A program made the translations under genes and the position numbers. From Protonemura montana (taxonomy: Eukaryota; Arthropoda; Insecta; Plecoptera; Nemouridae): a stretch of 64,000 bases of DNA. This document shows, piece after piece, positions 21,947 to 33,590 of the stretch. Position 1 is the first letter of the stretch. The number at the start of each line of letters is the position of its first letter. Below the pieces are notes generated by a model. That model saw only the letters and a list, made by a program, of their open reading frames with translations, searched no databases and was not told the origin of the DNA. The stretch is taken from positions 9,511,501-9,575,500 of the forward strand of contig OX387610.1 of NCBI GenBank assembly GCA_947568835.1. The letters run 5' to 3'.

Positions 21947-22487
21947 GTAAAGTTATTTGAATTCAGTAGCTGTAAACATTTGGTGAATTGATGTTTTTTT
22001 TTAAGCTTAATTCATAAATGAACCGTTTGGCAAAGGGGTCAGTCCAAGTGATTTCGAGTTTTCTGCCAAAGGAAAAAATGCAAACCCCTCGCTCAACATT
22101 AATCGGAATCGTTTTTTTTCCAGTCGTCAAAATGTTGTATCTAAGGAAAACACCCCCATTTGATCTAACTGCACCTAGAAAAAATTAGAACATAAATCCC
22201 GAGAAATTGAAAATTTTGGTTTTGTCCAGGTGGTTGCGTTTATTTTGGCGGAAACATCGAAAATCGGGTTCTCAAAAGTGAAGCAATTTTCGTAGCACAT
22301 TTCAGTTAACTCTGAAATTATCGGGAATCACTAATTTCCATGATGACTCGCTGTTTTAGTCCAAACATTGTCTCATGGACTTTTTTCCCCATATAGGATG
22401 GGAAATGCGTGAAAGCTTTTTCAATCTTCACCGTGTGAGCTTTCAAATTTGTCCTTTTACTAAACCGACACATTTATTGATAAAGTT

Positions 22488-22628
22488 ATGTTGTGTTTAA
22501 CGACGCACTGTTTCGACAACGGTCCCTGCCACACTAGTCTATGGCACAATGTGTTTTTTACGTGGAATAAAATAATTGCGTCGGTGAAACAGTGTGATGA
22601 TTAGGATGACAATAAGCTTAACCTAACC
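22488..22628 (-). repeat. 3' portion of a 5S-derived SINE (minus strand)
   Basis: Opens with GTTTAACGACGCACTGTTTC, the reverse complement of the tail found at the 3' end of the SINE copies at 32656 and 53530. It continues with GCGTCGGTGAAACAGTGTGA and GCTTAACCTAACCC, matching the next part of the family body. The 23-bp minisatellite begins within about ten bases of this block. Confidence 0.65.
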
Positions 22629-22634
22629 CATGAG

Positions 22635-23955
22635 CACCACTCTGGATATACACTGGGCCACCACTCTGGATATACACTGGGCCACCACTCTGGATTGCAC
22701 TGGGCTACCACTCTGGATTGCACTGGGCCACCACTCTGGATTGCACTGGGCTACCACTCTGGATTACACTGGGCCATCACTCTGGATTGCACTGGGCCAC
22801 CACTCTGGATTGCACTGGGCTACCACTCTGGATATACACTGGGCCACCACTCTGTATTGCACTGGGCCACCACTCTGGATTCCACTGGGCTACCACTCTG
22901 TATTGCACTGGGCCACCACTCTGGATTACACTGGGCCACCACTCTGTATTGCACTGGGCCACCACTCTGGATTGCACTGGGCCACCACTCTGGATTGCAC
23001 TGGGCCACCACTCTGGATTACACTGGGCCACCACTCTGGATTGCACTGGGCCACCACTCTGGATATACACTGGGCCACCACTCTGGATTACACTGGGCCA
23101 CCACTCTGGATTGCACTGGACCACCACTCTGGATTGCACTGGGCCACCACTCTGGATTACACTGGGCCACCACTCTGGATTACACTGGGCCACCACTCTG
23201 GATTGCACTGGGCCACCACTCTGGATTGCACTGGGCCACCACTCTGTATTGCACTGGGCCACCACTCTGGATTACACTGGGCCACCACTCTGGATTACAC
23301 TGGGCCACCACTCTGGATTGCACTGGGCCACCACTCTGGATTGCACTGGGCCACCACTCTGGATTACACTGGGCCACCTCTCTGGATTACACTGGGCCAC
23401 CACTCTGGATTGCACTGGGCCACCACTCTGGATTGCACTGGGCCACCACTCTGGATTACACTGGGCCACCACTCTGGATTACACTGGGCTACCACTCTGG
23501 ATTGCACTGGGCCACCACTCTGGATTACACTGGGCCACCACTCTGGATTACACTGGGCCACCACTCTGGATTGCACTGGGCCACCACTCTGGATTGCACT
23601 GGGCCACCACTCTGGATTACACTGGGCCACCACTCTGGATTACACTGGGCCACCACTCTGGATTGCACTGGGCCACCACTCTGGATTGCACTGGGCCACC
23701 ACTCTGGATTACACTGGGCCACCACTCTGGATTACACTGGGCCACCACTCTGGATTACACTGGGCCACCACTCTGGATTACACTGGGCCACCACTCTGTA
23801 TTGCACTGGGCCACCACTCTGGATTACACTGGGCCACCACTCTGGATTGCACTGGGCCATCACTCTGGATTGCACTGGGCCACCACTCTGGATTACACTG
23901 GGCCACCACTCTGGATTGCACTGGGCCACCACTCTGGATTACACTGGGCCACCTC
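22635..23955. repeat. 23-bp minisatellite, about 57 copies
   Basis: Head-to-tail units of CACTGGGCCACCACTCTGGA plus TTG or TTA, with three 24-bp variants (GGATATAC) and occasional GGCTAC, TGTATT or TTCC variants. The TTG/TTA position alternates as A-A-G-G over much of the right half, giving a 92-bp higher-order repeat. Since 23 is not a multiple of 3 and the unit has no stop in any phase, all three forward frames are open for 430-460 codons. These are artefacts, not genes. Confidence 0.95.
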
Positions 23956-26021
23956 TTATGGATCCGTATCAATTGGCGTAGACACCAAGGGTGCTTCTGG
24001 GTGGGGCTATGACCCTTTCCGTTCATGCCCCTAAAATCTCTTTCAACGGTTAATTCTAAATCTTTATATTTGCTACCTTTTCGGTATCGTACGTTTTCAA
24101 TAAAACCTACGTTGAATAAATTGAATACAAAAATAACCTACCAAATCACTTTTCAGATCATCTTTTTCATCCATTTGATCCATTCGTCCACTCTCAACGA
24201 CAAGTCGTTGAACAACACGTGTAACAATGGTTAACATACTCAAATTCTAAGGGCCAATTTTAAAATGTTTAGTTAAAAAGATAACGGCCAGTTAAAAATC
24301 ATCACCATGGTAACAGCCAATCAGATACTAATTAATATTTGCATCTAAGCTTTCGTAAAACACCAGAAAAACGCCTTGAACAGACTCTTTTACAACGCGT
24401 GTAATTATAAAACGAAATAATATTTTTGATTTTGAAATGCGTCAATCTCAGTAGTATGATGAGTCGCATAGTTTTTGCTGTAGTTTTTCGTTGCAGACCT
24501 AAGGAAGCACCTTATACACCAGCCATAATGATAGGGGTGCTTGTATGGAGGTAAGTGTCGTAACAATTTCTAAACGAAAGGTGGCGCGACAGAAAACCTT
24601 TTAAGAGCATTCACCGGCATTAAAAAGTCATCACGTAGGTGTAATACGCTCACCGCTTAGTGTCCAACGTGTCGATAAAATTGAAAGAGAAAAAATTCGT
24701 TAGAGGTGTTTCTGTATTTCTGGGCTCGGCCAGTACATTGTTACTTAGAACCTCTTACTTCCGTGTTTACAAAAGTCGCACTGGTGGTGACGCGTCATGT
24801 GAATGAAGCCTGGACAAGCACCATATTGTCGCATTTCTACCAAGCGAAGAAAAATCGCCAGGATAAACGACCACTGAACTTGGTATTGGAAATTTGTTGG
24901 GAACGACGAAGAAAATCTGGTTTTCGATTTAAAGCCCATTTTTCTAATTTTGGTTTTTCGTTTTCCTCAAAATAATAGTTGATAATAGTTGACATGTAAC
25001 CAAATGTGTTAAGAAAAAGCTTGGGATTTTTAAAGTGAAAACAACAAAAAGTATGCGTTTTTTTAACCTTTCCTTCGTCCTAATTAGATATGTAGGTAAT
25101 ACAATTTGTTGGATCACACTTATTGTAGAAAAACAATCACTTTGTCATACCGAACAACCGTAACCGATGGCTAGCAGACTTCTTCTTTCCTAGCAAGATG
25201 ATAAAATAGGAACTCGCATTGACTCATTTTGGTTTCTGCTGGTATAGATATAAGAAAAAATGTTGGTCGATCATTGCCAATTTCCAAAAATGTTCACACA
25301 AAATTCCCTTAAAACTCCCGAACACCTCAATTTTACGACATCTTTACTATTCATCTAATTTACAATGAATTATCGACTTGCATTAATTGTTTGATCTTAT
25401 GTCCACAATTATAAAATGTGATTTCATTTTAAGACCAAGCATCTAAAAATACCAAAAAACTGACAAAACTGCGTTTAACCGAGCGCAAGAAACCAAAAAA
25501 CACAGTCCCCCAAAAAGTCAACTATCAAAGACAACAAGCCGACGTCCACCGTCCATCACCCGACCGCTAACGGTGTCAATGCTGGCGAGTGTCCCTTGCC
25601 GCACGGTGGGTGGCCAAACCATCGGGTCACAGGTCAAAACAGAGTCAATGCTAATCACATCGGCACCGCATGACGGTAACCTCGATGATATCTTTACGAG
25701 TGGTGCAAATGTCGATCGCATTGACAGTAGCCTGTCATCGCCGCGGCTCACGGCGGTTTAACGAGCCGATTAACGCGCGTACCGCTTCCGTGTCAAGGTC
25801 ACTGAAGATGGAACGCGGCGTGCCTGCTGTTCGGTGCGCGCGAGGACATGATTTGATGAGAGATTGGTGATTGTTGTCTTATAAATTTGCATGGCGTTGT
25901 TGTTTTAAAGCAGCCCACATATATACCTTCTTATTTCTATACACTGAAGTAGAGAAGTTACCAAATCTAAAAGTTACTGTTTGAGCAAGAAGGAATTAAT
26001 TAAATGGTAGTCGTTGATGGA
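23956..26021. other. No gene recognised; CpG-rich patch at 25520-25870
   Basis: Mostly AT-rich. Between about 25520 and 25870 the sequence becomes GC- and CpG-rich with short open frames on both strands, none of which I recognise. It could be a regulatory or exonic remnant, but nothing decides this. Confidence 0.3.
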
Positions 26022-26130
26022 TTGATTTGTGGTGTTTAGCGATGCACTGTTTTGAAAAATTACCTTTGGGTTTGCGATTTAAATAAGCACCTTCTTGTGG
26101 GTTTTGGTCATGGTATTAATAAGTCATTGA
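26022..26130 (-). repeat. Degenerate tail of a 5S-derived SINE
   Basis: GATTTGTGGTGTTTAGCGAT followed by GCACTGTTTTGA matches the reverse complement of the SINE tail. The rest is too diverged to define a boundary. Confidence 0.45.
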
Positions 26131-26921
26131 GGATGTAACGGTTAGTCTCCCATAAAGGGCCGTAATGGTTAGGACCACATCATCTCTCTCTCTTTGTATG
26201 ACAGAATGATATATAAATTCGTATGGAGCAACCAAGGGTAATACTGATTTCATATATTCTCGTCTATTCAGTTTATTGACATTTGGTTTACCAATTTAAC
26301 GAAATTCTGGCGTGTATTCTTATGATACCAATGAATTATAAAGATTGGACAATTTTCTGATTAGTCACACATTTAGCTGCAAGCTACAAGAACAAATTGC
26401 GACAAGTGCTGTCAACAAAACAACCACAATAAGATTAACAAACCAGAAAATGCGACAGAAATAACTCGTGCAACGTCCAGTTTTTTGCATTTGACTACAC
26501 AATTATGTTTAGAAAACCTAACCGACATTTTATCGTGGCCGGCGACGGCATAGACGAGCCTTCGGGTTCAGAACTGTCGAACGAAATTTGTTTTATGCTC
26601 ATCATGTACATCCGGAAGACACTTATCAAGACACGAACCAAGTGCTATAAAACAAGCATGCGCAATCCGTTTTACCGGCAGTAATGCACCGGTTGCATGT
26701 TGTTGCATTTCTCAAGAAAGCCTGAGATCTTAATTCGGAGAAGGTTACAATTTGTTCTGAAAGAAATTTTACGAATAAAACGGCGAGGGAAAGTTATCGA
26801 ATGGCTGCTCATCTGTAACGTATTGCACCGGCCTAGGGGTATTATTTATACAATCTTTCTTGGTATGTCTTTTGTGTTACACTCTCGGGGAAGCGATGCG
26901 ATAGTTTGACTGATCAAAGGA
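26131..26921. other. No gene recognised
   Basis: Contains a short CT repeat near 26183 and small open frames only. Nothing supports a gene. Confidence 0.3.
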
Positions 26922-27345
26922 ATTAAACGACACATTGGTTTGACTAAGGACCCTGAGTCAATGGTCAAATGGCGTCGGTGGATTAATGGATGATTATTAG
27001 TGAGGATGATGATTCTAACCTAGCTTGGAATGGAGAGGAAACCGGGCTCCGGCTCGATGTCTCATTCTGTCGAAAAGCATTAAAAAGGTTGTTATAAAAT
27101 CTCTTCCGAAGGACGGTGCAAGTCGATCCACAGAATTCCTCCACACCATGCTGGCAAGAGGTTGATAAGCAAGACGAGTAAAGTTGATGTACTAACTGTC
27201 ATCCCTCCGATCTTTCTCTCAAACCATACTAATCATGCATACGATGGTCACCCATCCAATACCCGACCTAGCGTAGTGTTGCTCAACTTTGATTATCTCA
27301 TGAGAAATTGGTATTTTCAACATAGCAAACCGTTCTGTGATAGTT
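26922..27345 (-). repeat. 5S rRNA-derived SINE, near full length
   Basis: Read on the minus strand it has a 5S-like head (27235-27345; complement of GGTCACCCATCCAATACCCG...TTGCTCAACTTTGATTATCTC). A body follows with the conserved block around CTTCCGAAGGACGGT (27103-27118), and a tail ends near AACGACACATTGGTTTGAC (26927). Known for SINE3 families: the head is a 5S rRNA promoter used by Pol III. Heavily diverged. Confidence 0.75.
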
Positions 27346-27987
27346 ACATGACCCTTATGCTCAGGCATAAAGTCAAGTTAACAACAATTAGCGTCAGATG
27401 CCAAAGTACTTGTCGATGACTTGCCGGAAAAAAGGTAATAATTGAGAAGGGACAGGTGATAAGTTATTATACAACACTTACACGTCATAAAATATTTGAC
27501 AATAGAAATGGATAACCGGAAAGAAAATGATTTGTGCAAAATACTTGTAATTAGCAGGCATAGAATTGAGCTCATCTAAAATTCCCGTTGAAACGTAATT
27601 TCAAGCACATTACAATCTGCAATTTCTCTACAACTAGAAGTAATTTTCTGGCTCGTTACATTTCATAAAAAGGTAACAATCGACAATTAGAGTGAGTGAT
27701 TCAATAAGGAAAACATACTCAATAAAACACTTAAAAAGTTCATTGGAAAAACTGTTTAAAAAATCAGTGAAAAGGTGTAAAGCAATTTGGTGAAATGTAC
27801 CGATACATCTAAATAAAAACCTTTATACAAAGAAAGAAAAGATTTATAAGAACGCTGAGAAAGATCGGACTATTTATTTAATCGTGATGAATTCGATTAA
27901 TGTTCTTCACACAATTTTCTCATTCGTGCCTAATCAATCACTTAAGCTTCGTAGACCCTTTGAAAAAGAGTTGGAAAAAAGTAGTCT
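27346..27987. other. No gene recognised
   Basis: AT-rich spacer between a SINE and the 87-bp array. Confidence 0.35.
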
Positions 27988-28368
27988 GTGCCTGGCATCG
28001 GGCAGTTTATCACAATGTAATAGTAATGGGTCGGTGAAACAAGGGTTGTCATGGCAATCTAAAACAAGTAACCCGTGCCAGGCATTGGGCAGTTCATCAC
28101 AATGTAATAGTAATGGGTGGGTGAAACAAGGGTTGTCATGGCAATCTAAAACAAGTAACCCGTGCCCGGCATCGAGCAGTTCATCACAATGTTATAGTTA
28201 TGGGTGGGTGAAACAAGGGCTGTCATGGCAATCTAAAACAAGTAACCCGTGCCCGGCATCGGGCAGTTCATCACAATGTAATAGTAATGAGTGGGTGAAA
28301 CAAGGGTTGTCATGGCAATCTAAAACAAGTAACCCGTGCCCGGCATCGGGCAGTTCATCACTATGTTT
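27988..28368. repeat. 87-bp tandem array, four full units and a partial fifth
   Basis: Units start at 27988, 28075, 28162, 28249 and 28336, each beginning GTGCC and containing CAGTTCATCACAATG and GTCATGGCAATCTAAAACAA. As 87 is 29 x 3, a 182-codon frame crosses the array with 29-residue repeats. With no recognisable domain and a poly(G) run inside the frame, I treat that as a repeat artefact. Unit differences are point changes, so the array is moderately old. Confidence 0.9.
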
Positions 28369-28369
28369 T

Positions 28370-28391
28370 GGGGGGGGGGGGGGGGGGGGGG
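28370..28391. repeat. Poly(G) run of 22
   Basis: Pure G run directly at the end of the fifth, truncated 87-bp unit, followed by GAAGGGGGGAG. Confidence 0.9.
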
Positions 28392-28659
28392 AAGGGGGGA
28401 GTGAAACATCGTCTGTTTGGCTGACGCTTTGAAAAGCTTTACCTGTAATTACTGTACTAAAAAACTGTTGTTCAGCCATAAAAACGCCTAGATTGAAGAT
28501 CCGTGTGTTGCGAAAAAAAGTCCCTGGTGGAGTTGCACACGCCTTACCGTTGGTTGCTGCGATGATATCCTTGGACTCACGGGACGCGTTTTAATTGTAG
28601 GCTGATGACCACACAAGCAATAGACCAGCGCTGCAAGAACAAAGACACATAATCAATTA

Positions 28660-28918
28660 GGATGAAATCTTATTTAAATTGCAAACGCTTGCAATGCGCG
28701 GGCTATTTTATTATTATCAACACTATAACCGTCTCAAAAATTGATGCCCAAATTTGGAGAACTGTCATTCTCATCAAATACACTAAAATCGTCTCAAAAT
28801 GCCAGTGTCCAAATAGCTCAATGGTTTAGAGCAATACCCACGATAGGTGGAGATCGGGGTCCGAGTCCCCGTTCGGGCATCAATTTTTGAGACGGTTATA
28901 GTGTTGATAATAATAAAA
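28660..28918. repeat. Foldback element with intact tRNA-like core (copy 3, best preserved)
   Basis: Family left end at 28660. Inverted arms at 28711-28749 and 28875-28913 match perfectly over 39 nt (TTATTATCAACACTATAACC, then GTCTCAAAAATTGATGCCC). Between them 28806-28879 is a tRNA-like core. It has an A-box-like TAGCTCAATGGTTTAGAGC, an anticodon-arm-like CACGATAGGTG, and a T-arm GGGGTCCGAGTCCCC with B-box GGTCCGAGTCC. Other copies suggest an original GGTTCGAGTCC. The loop lacks the invariant U33 in its usual place, so it is a tRNA relative rather than a working tRNA. Pol III transcription would give a long hairpin. Confidence 0.8.
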
Positions 28919-29011
28919 CACAAAATCAATATATCCAATTTTCCAATATTTCCATCAATATTTATCAGACATTTTGGTCCCGACCAAAATGTTTAACTAT
29001 CCCGTTCACAA

Positions 29012-29226
29012 ATGTTATGAGTATAATGGTCACTCATCCAATACCTAACCCAGCGCAGTGTTGCTTAAATTTTGTGATTTATCGAGATACTTAGTTTCCA
29101 ACACACCAAACCGTTAGGGAGTCACCCATCCGATAGGTAGGTACCTGATCCAACACAGTGTTGCTCAACTAAGTTAAGACAGGAGGACCGGTGTTTTCAA
29201 CACGCCAAACTATTTGCCACTAGAGG
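29012..29226 (-). repeat. Two tandem 5S-like SINE heads
   Basis: On the minus strand two successive 5S-like segments are seen (29026-29110 and 29118-29215). Each is the complement of a block running CACCCATCC...GCAGTGTTGCTTAA...GTTTCCAACACACCAAACCG. No SINE body follows to the left. Confidence 0.7.
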
Positions 29227-30705
29227 GCTAGGTAGGGCTCGAACATCAATACCACCGGGAAGTCTGTGAGAAAATCACACGCTGGCTAGGCATGGCGATC
29301 CCGGAGACCACCTGTTATGATGAATCACGCTGGCAAAATCCATGAATGAAGCTTGCTTTATTGCCTGTGCCTATAGCCGGACCATAAACATGTCACTACC
29401 TGCGTACATCTTCTAATTGTGTGCACATGACGTAAGCTGGTGCTGGCGAGTCGCGATCCGAGTTATGGGTGTGAGAACAGGTGAATCGGGAAGCTAGTTG
29501 GGCATTTGTGGGCAGTGGTGGACATTGGTGGACATTTGAGGACAGTGCCGATTTTCGGATGGACTATGAACGTTGATTTGAGTTCAATAAAAGCTCTTTA
29601 ATTTGGGATTCTATTGTTTATGATGCACCCCTTCTGACCACCATGAAATCAAACCATTGAAGAAAGTAAATTAGGTTATTATTTTTAAACCCTGCTATTG
29701 TTTAAACGGGAGTTCCCAATGTTCGCTATAGTACCGAATCGTTTGATTTTGGGAAAGCGCAACTTTGAAATGAAAATTGATCTTTAAGTGGCCCTTAGCA
29801 CATTCGCAAACCAAAGGTCACGTTTACGATTGTACACATAGGTTACAATCCATAATATACACATATTTTTAAAATCTAAAAATGGTTTACTAGTGTAACA
29901 CGTCCATTTTTTAAACCATTGGGGCGCATCCGCGAACTTTATACAATCTGATTTAAAAAAAGGTGATTCATATTGATAGTTGGGACCTAAATTTTTTGAG
30001 TAAAAAATCGAATTATCTGGAATAAGAATTCCTGAAAAAGTATTTACTCTGATTCAGGTATTTAAGATAGAAATCCGCCACTGGTCACACAAGCTGCGCA
30101 GATAGACTCGGGCCGTGCGGCATACGCAACTGAAAAATTATCACGGTGTTAAAAATGATATGCAAATTGATTTTTACTGCAATTTACAATCTCAGGGAGA
30201 AGAGAGAGAAAGTGTGGGAGTAGTTATAAAACTAGGGATGGTCCGTTGATTCTTCGAAAGGTACGCAGTGTGTGGTTTCCTCGTGCGTACACACTCCCGT
30301 GTTATTTTTTTACTGTTTTATTGTTTATGAACTGAATAATAGGTATGAAGTCATGGATCACGCAATCTTCTGGACAAATTATTCCGCTATGATCAGGCAC
30401 CTCCACCGTTAAACAAGAAGGACTGGCACCTCCAAATTAACAATGCTTCATCCAGGTTTATTTTTAGATTTGGTACAGAGCTATTTGTTTTGAGTTCAGA
30501 ACAACAATTGGTTGCCTTTACTTTAAAATTAGGGCCTCCAATGGTTCATTTTGATGATTAATGATGAAGTTAAGTGGTTTTTTAAGTGAGTTTCCAAGTA
30601 TTTGAACAATTTGAGTGCTCTAGTAGGCCGAATAATACTTTTTTTTTTGCGAAATTGATATAAACATTCCTCTCTCCAAACTCTCTCCTAAAACAGAATT
30701 GGTCT
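29227..30705. other. No gene recognised
   Basis: Unassigned AT-rich DNA. GTGGGCAGTGGTGGACATTG and GGTGGACATTTGAGGACAGT near 29510-29545 form a short local repeat. No coding exon was supported. Confidence 0.3.
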
Positions 30706-30800
30706 CGAGTACGACGATCACGCATCCAACACCTGACCCATTGCAGTGTTGCTTAACTTCGGTGATCTCATGAGAACCAGTGTTTCCAACACGCCAAACC
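30706..30800 (-). repeat. Single 5S-like SINE head
   Basis: Complement of a 5S-like segment with TTGCTTAACTTCGGTGATCT and CCAGTGTTTCCAACACGCC. It covers the 5S internal control region and lacks a body. Confidence 0.7.
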
Positions 30801-32306
30801 GTGTTAACAGACTAAAGCTATTACAGCAGAAAATTGAAATTCCTGAAACGTTGGTTACTATCAATATGTTCTCAGGAATTTAATCCGCCAGTGAGCCAAG
30901 AATGCAATCAAATATCAGCGAGAGCTCGCAAAACTTAAGAAGTACTCAACACCGGGCAAGTGCTTTGTTTGAGACATTGTTCGCCAGCTTTGTGAATTAG
31001 AATTGGATAATCAAGTTACCTGTATTTTAGATTTGATCCAAACTGTTCTGAAACACAATAGGTAGAAATATTGACAAGCTTTGAAAACTAAACTGGAGAC
31101 TACCACTAGCTGCCGACTGGAGGCACACTGACATAACCACATAATTCACCAAATGGGTTTGAAGAGTTACGTCATAGCAAAAATGTTGCTTTGTAGCTAT
31201 CTAACCCAAATGTAATTGTGTACGTTAGGTCCAAATTCCATGAACCTTTGATTCATGAGAAAGATAAGATTTAACTACCGTTGCTAAGGGTATCCCAGAA
31301 ACTCTGGTGAATCGATTTATAGCTATAGGTTTTCTACTACACAGTTTTTATGAGAGTGACATAGGTTTTTGCAAATATCACTGGTTTATCCGACGGGAAG
31401 GGGTTAGGGTTGGGGTAATGAAAAGGTCAGTTTTATAATTGCTCCTTTTTATCTCCCAATCAAGGTAGTAGTTCAACCTAAAATCCGACATTTGTTTTTA
31501 TGGCGATACCTCGTCCAGGCAAGTCTGATGTAATATTAAAAAGGGACCTTATTAAATAGCCGATGACGAATATTTCGACTAGATGGGGACGATCAGCATT
31601 GATTTTAAATTCCAAAATTTTGCCTTTAAGACCGGTTAAATAACTCAGTGCTGTGGCCATCTTCAGTTTGAGTTTTTGAAATATTACACGTGCAGAAAGA
31701 CAAAAGTAAGCTCTATCGATAAAATCTTGTTAGTGATTTATTCTAAGCATCGATTAGCAACATAAAAATAAGACGTTCACTTGATTGGCGTAAGCAGCAG
31801 ACGAATCGCACTGTAACTCACAAACTTTTTTACCCATTAAAAATGAAAACTGAATATAACTTGCTTTTGAGGCAACCTTTGATCACATTACTTCAGTTTT
31901 TGATCAGAAAACTATTTTCTTGGATTAGTTTTCATGATTCGTTTTTATGATTGGTTCGAAATGATTTGAGATTTTCAAGAAAATGTGCAAGGAATCGAAA
32001 AGCTTTCACAGCCTCTCAAAGTTTCGCTCTATTTGCAAGCTGCTGCCAATCCTCATCGTGGGTACGACCTCTGCCCTAACAGATTGATTCAGCAGAAAAA
32101 GACACCACTAATAGGGCTGGTTCAACATTTAGACCAACCCTCTCAAGCGCATGGCTTGTCACCTGCTCAGTACCTACCTCTCTTCCTCAACTGTGTTCCA
32201 TTTTACGCAGCAAATTTCAAACTGGACCGTTTTCAGTGTGCAGAAGTATTTTGGGTGTGTACGTGAGATGAAACGAGTTAGATAACAGCTTAGATTATCG
32301 AGAAGA
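30801..32306. other. No gene recognised; carries a dispersed repeat
   Basis: 31368-31420 (TGGTTTATCCGACGGGAAGG) has a diverged relative at 36667-36695 inside the duplicated block (TGGTTTACCTGACGGGAAGG), so it is an interspersed repeat of unknown type. Otherwise no feature is supported. Confidence 0.35.
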
Positions 32307-32655
32307 GACGATCGCTACATGTTGATATATGACAAGATGAACATGAATCGAACAAAGATTCTCCTAATTTCCAAGTAAAATCTTTAAAAATCAAAGTAAA
32401 TTCGTTTTGGGAGTACACCATATACTCATTTATCTATGACCATACCTACCTTTAGCAAGAGAACAAACTGCGTATACCTTTTTGGGACCACAAGCTAACT
32501 ACAACAGAGCAAGTCCGATACTCACCACAACATGCATATACTAGGTTTTTTGTGCAAATGCAGTTGCCAAAAAACACAAAATCAATCTCGTGTATTGGCA
32601 TTTATAACCAATTGGAATCACCAGTGCTTATAGAAGCAAAGCGACCATTCAAGTA

Positions 32656-33052
32656 TCCACCGAACGGTTTGGCGTTTTGGAAACACCACTGATTGAGGTA
32701 TTGGATGAGTGACCATCATACACATGACCAGTTCTGTTCGGGAGAGAGGTTGGAGGGATAAAAGTTAGTACTCATTCGCCTTGCTTATCAACCTATATAC
32801 AGCATTTGTGAAGGAATCCTGCTGTTCGAGTTGTACCGTCCTTCGGAAGGGACGTTAAGCCGCTGGTTCCCTTGGTGCTCTTCGACAGGAATAGTCTACG
32901 TGTCGGCACCGGGTTTTCCCTCCTCCTTTCTAAGCTATGTTAGGTTCATCATCCTCATCATCATCATTCACTCATTCACCGACGCCATCAGACCAGTGCC
33001 GCAGGGCCAGTCGTCAAAACAGTGCGTCGTTAAACACCACAAATCAATCGAA
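32656..33052 (+). repeat. 5S rRNA-derived SINE with internally deleted head
   Basis: Starts CACCGAACGGTTTGGCG, jumps from GGAAACACCACTGATTGAGG to TATTGGATGAGTGACC (the middle of the 5S-like head is missing), then carries the body. The block CCTTCGGAAGGGACGTTAAG sits at 32840-32859 and resembles a motif I recall from central domains shared by several SINE families. It ends with an ATC-repeat and the tail ACAGTGCGTCGTTAAACACC near 33040. The frame across it is not a gene. Confidence 0.8.
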
Positions 33053-33445
33053 GTATCTTCTTTAGCAGTACGCGTCATAATATTGCACACCCGTCAGTTT
33101 TTGATATACTGTTATTAGAAGTGATTTCATGGGGAAACAATAGTTATTAGATTGGATTTGCAATCCAATAGACACGACTAGATTGAAGCCAAAAGTTAGC
33201 CAACCACAATGCAATATTGTTATTATTGATTTGTTTAGAAATGTTTACACACTTAAGTTGTTGTTTTGATCAATTTGATTGATTGCTATTGTTGTTCTTA
33301 CGCTTGAAAATACATCGCAGATTCTATTACGTCCTGATTTTACTGATGTAATTACACATGATTTTCACAAGTCGCAAATCGCAAAAGCAAATAAATAACA
33401 AGCGAGCTACGCGATAAAAAGATGTACCTACTGGATAAAAAGTTT

Positions 33446-33590
33446 TAATCAATTGGAATAATCCTCTCAAAGTGGCTATGCTCGCGTAGCTATCTCGGTT
33501 AGAGCAACACCCGCGACAGGTGGAGATCGGGGTTGGAGTCCCTGGTTGGATACAAAATTTTTCAGAGGTTTTAGTGTTCATAATAATGGC
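33446..33590 (+). repeat. tRNA-like foldback relative, degenerate
   Basis: 33487-33552 resembles the tRNA-like core: TATCTCGGTTAGAGCAACAC, CCGCGACAGGTGGAGATCGG, and GGTTGGAGTCC at the B-box. CCTCTCAAA upstream and TTTTCAGAGG plus TTAGTGTTCATAATAATGG downstream are remnants of the inverted arms. Confidence 0.65.

Noticed and set aside
22635-23955. CRISPR-like regular repeats
   Set aside because: The repeats are contiguous with no unique spacers, and the context is eukaryotic; the same holds for the 45-bp and 87-bp arrays.
22630-24034. Three overlapping forward frames of 430-460 codons and several minus-strand frames
   Set aside because: They are produced by a stop-free 23-bp tandem unit read in different phases; no start context, domain or splice structure supports a gene.
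25518-25761. Opposed short frames in the CpG-rich patch
   Set aside because: Neither strand gives a recognisable product or convincing splice sites; kept only as a composition finding.
27884-28432. 182-codon frame with 29-residue repeats
   Set aside because: Arises from an 87-bp array and a poly(G) run; no recognisable protein and no gene structure.
28806-28879. Functional tRNA gene
   Set aside because: A- and B-box-like motifs are present, but the anticodon arm is irregular, U33 is missing, and it lies between inverted arms of a repeat family.
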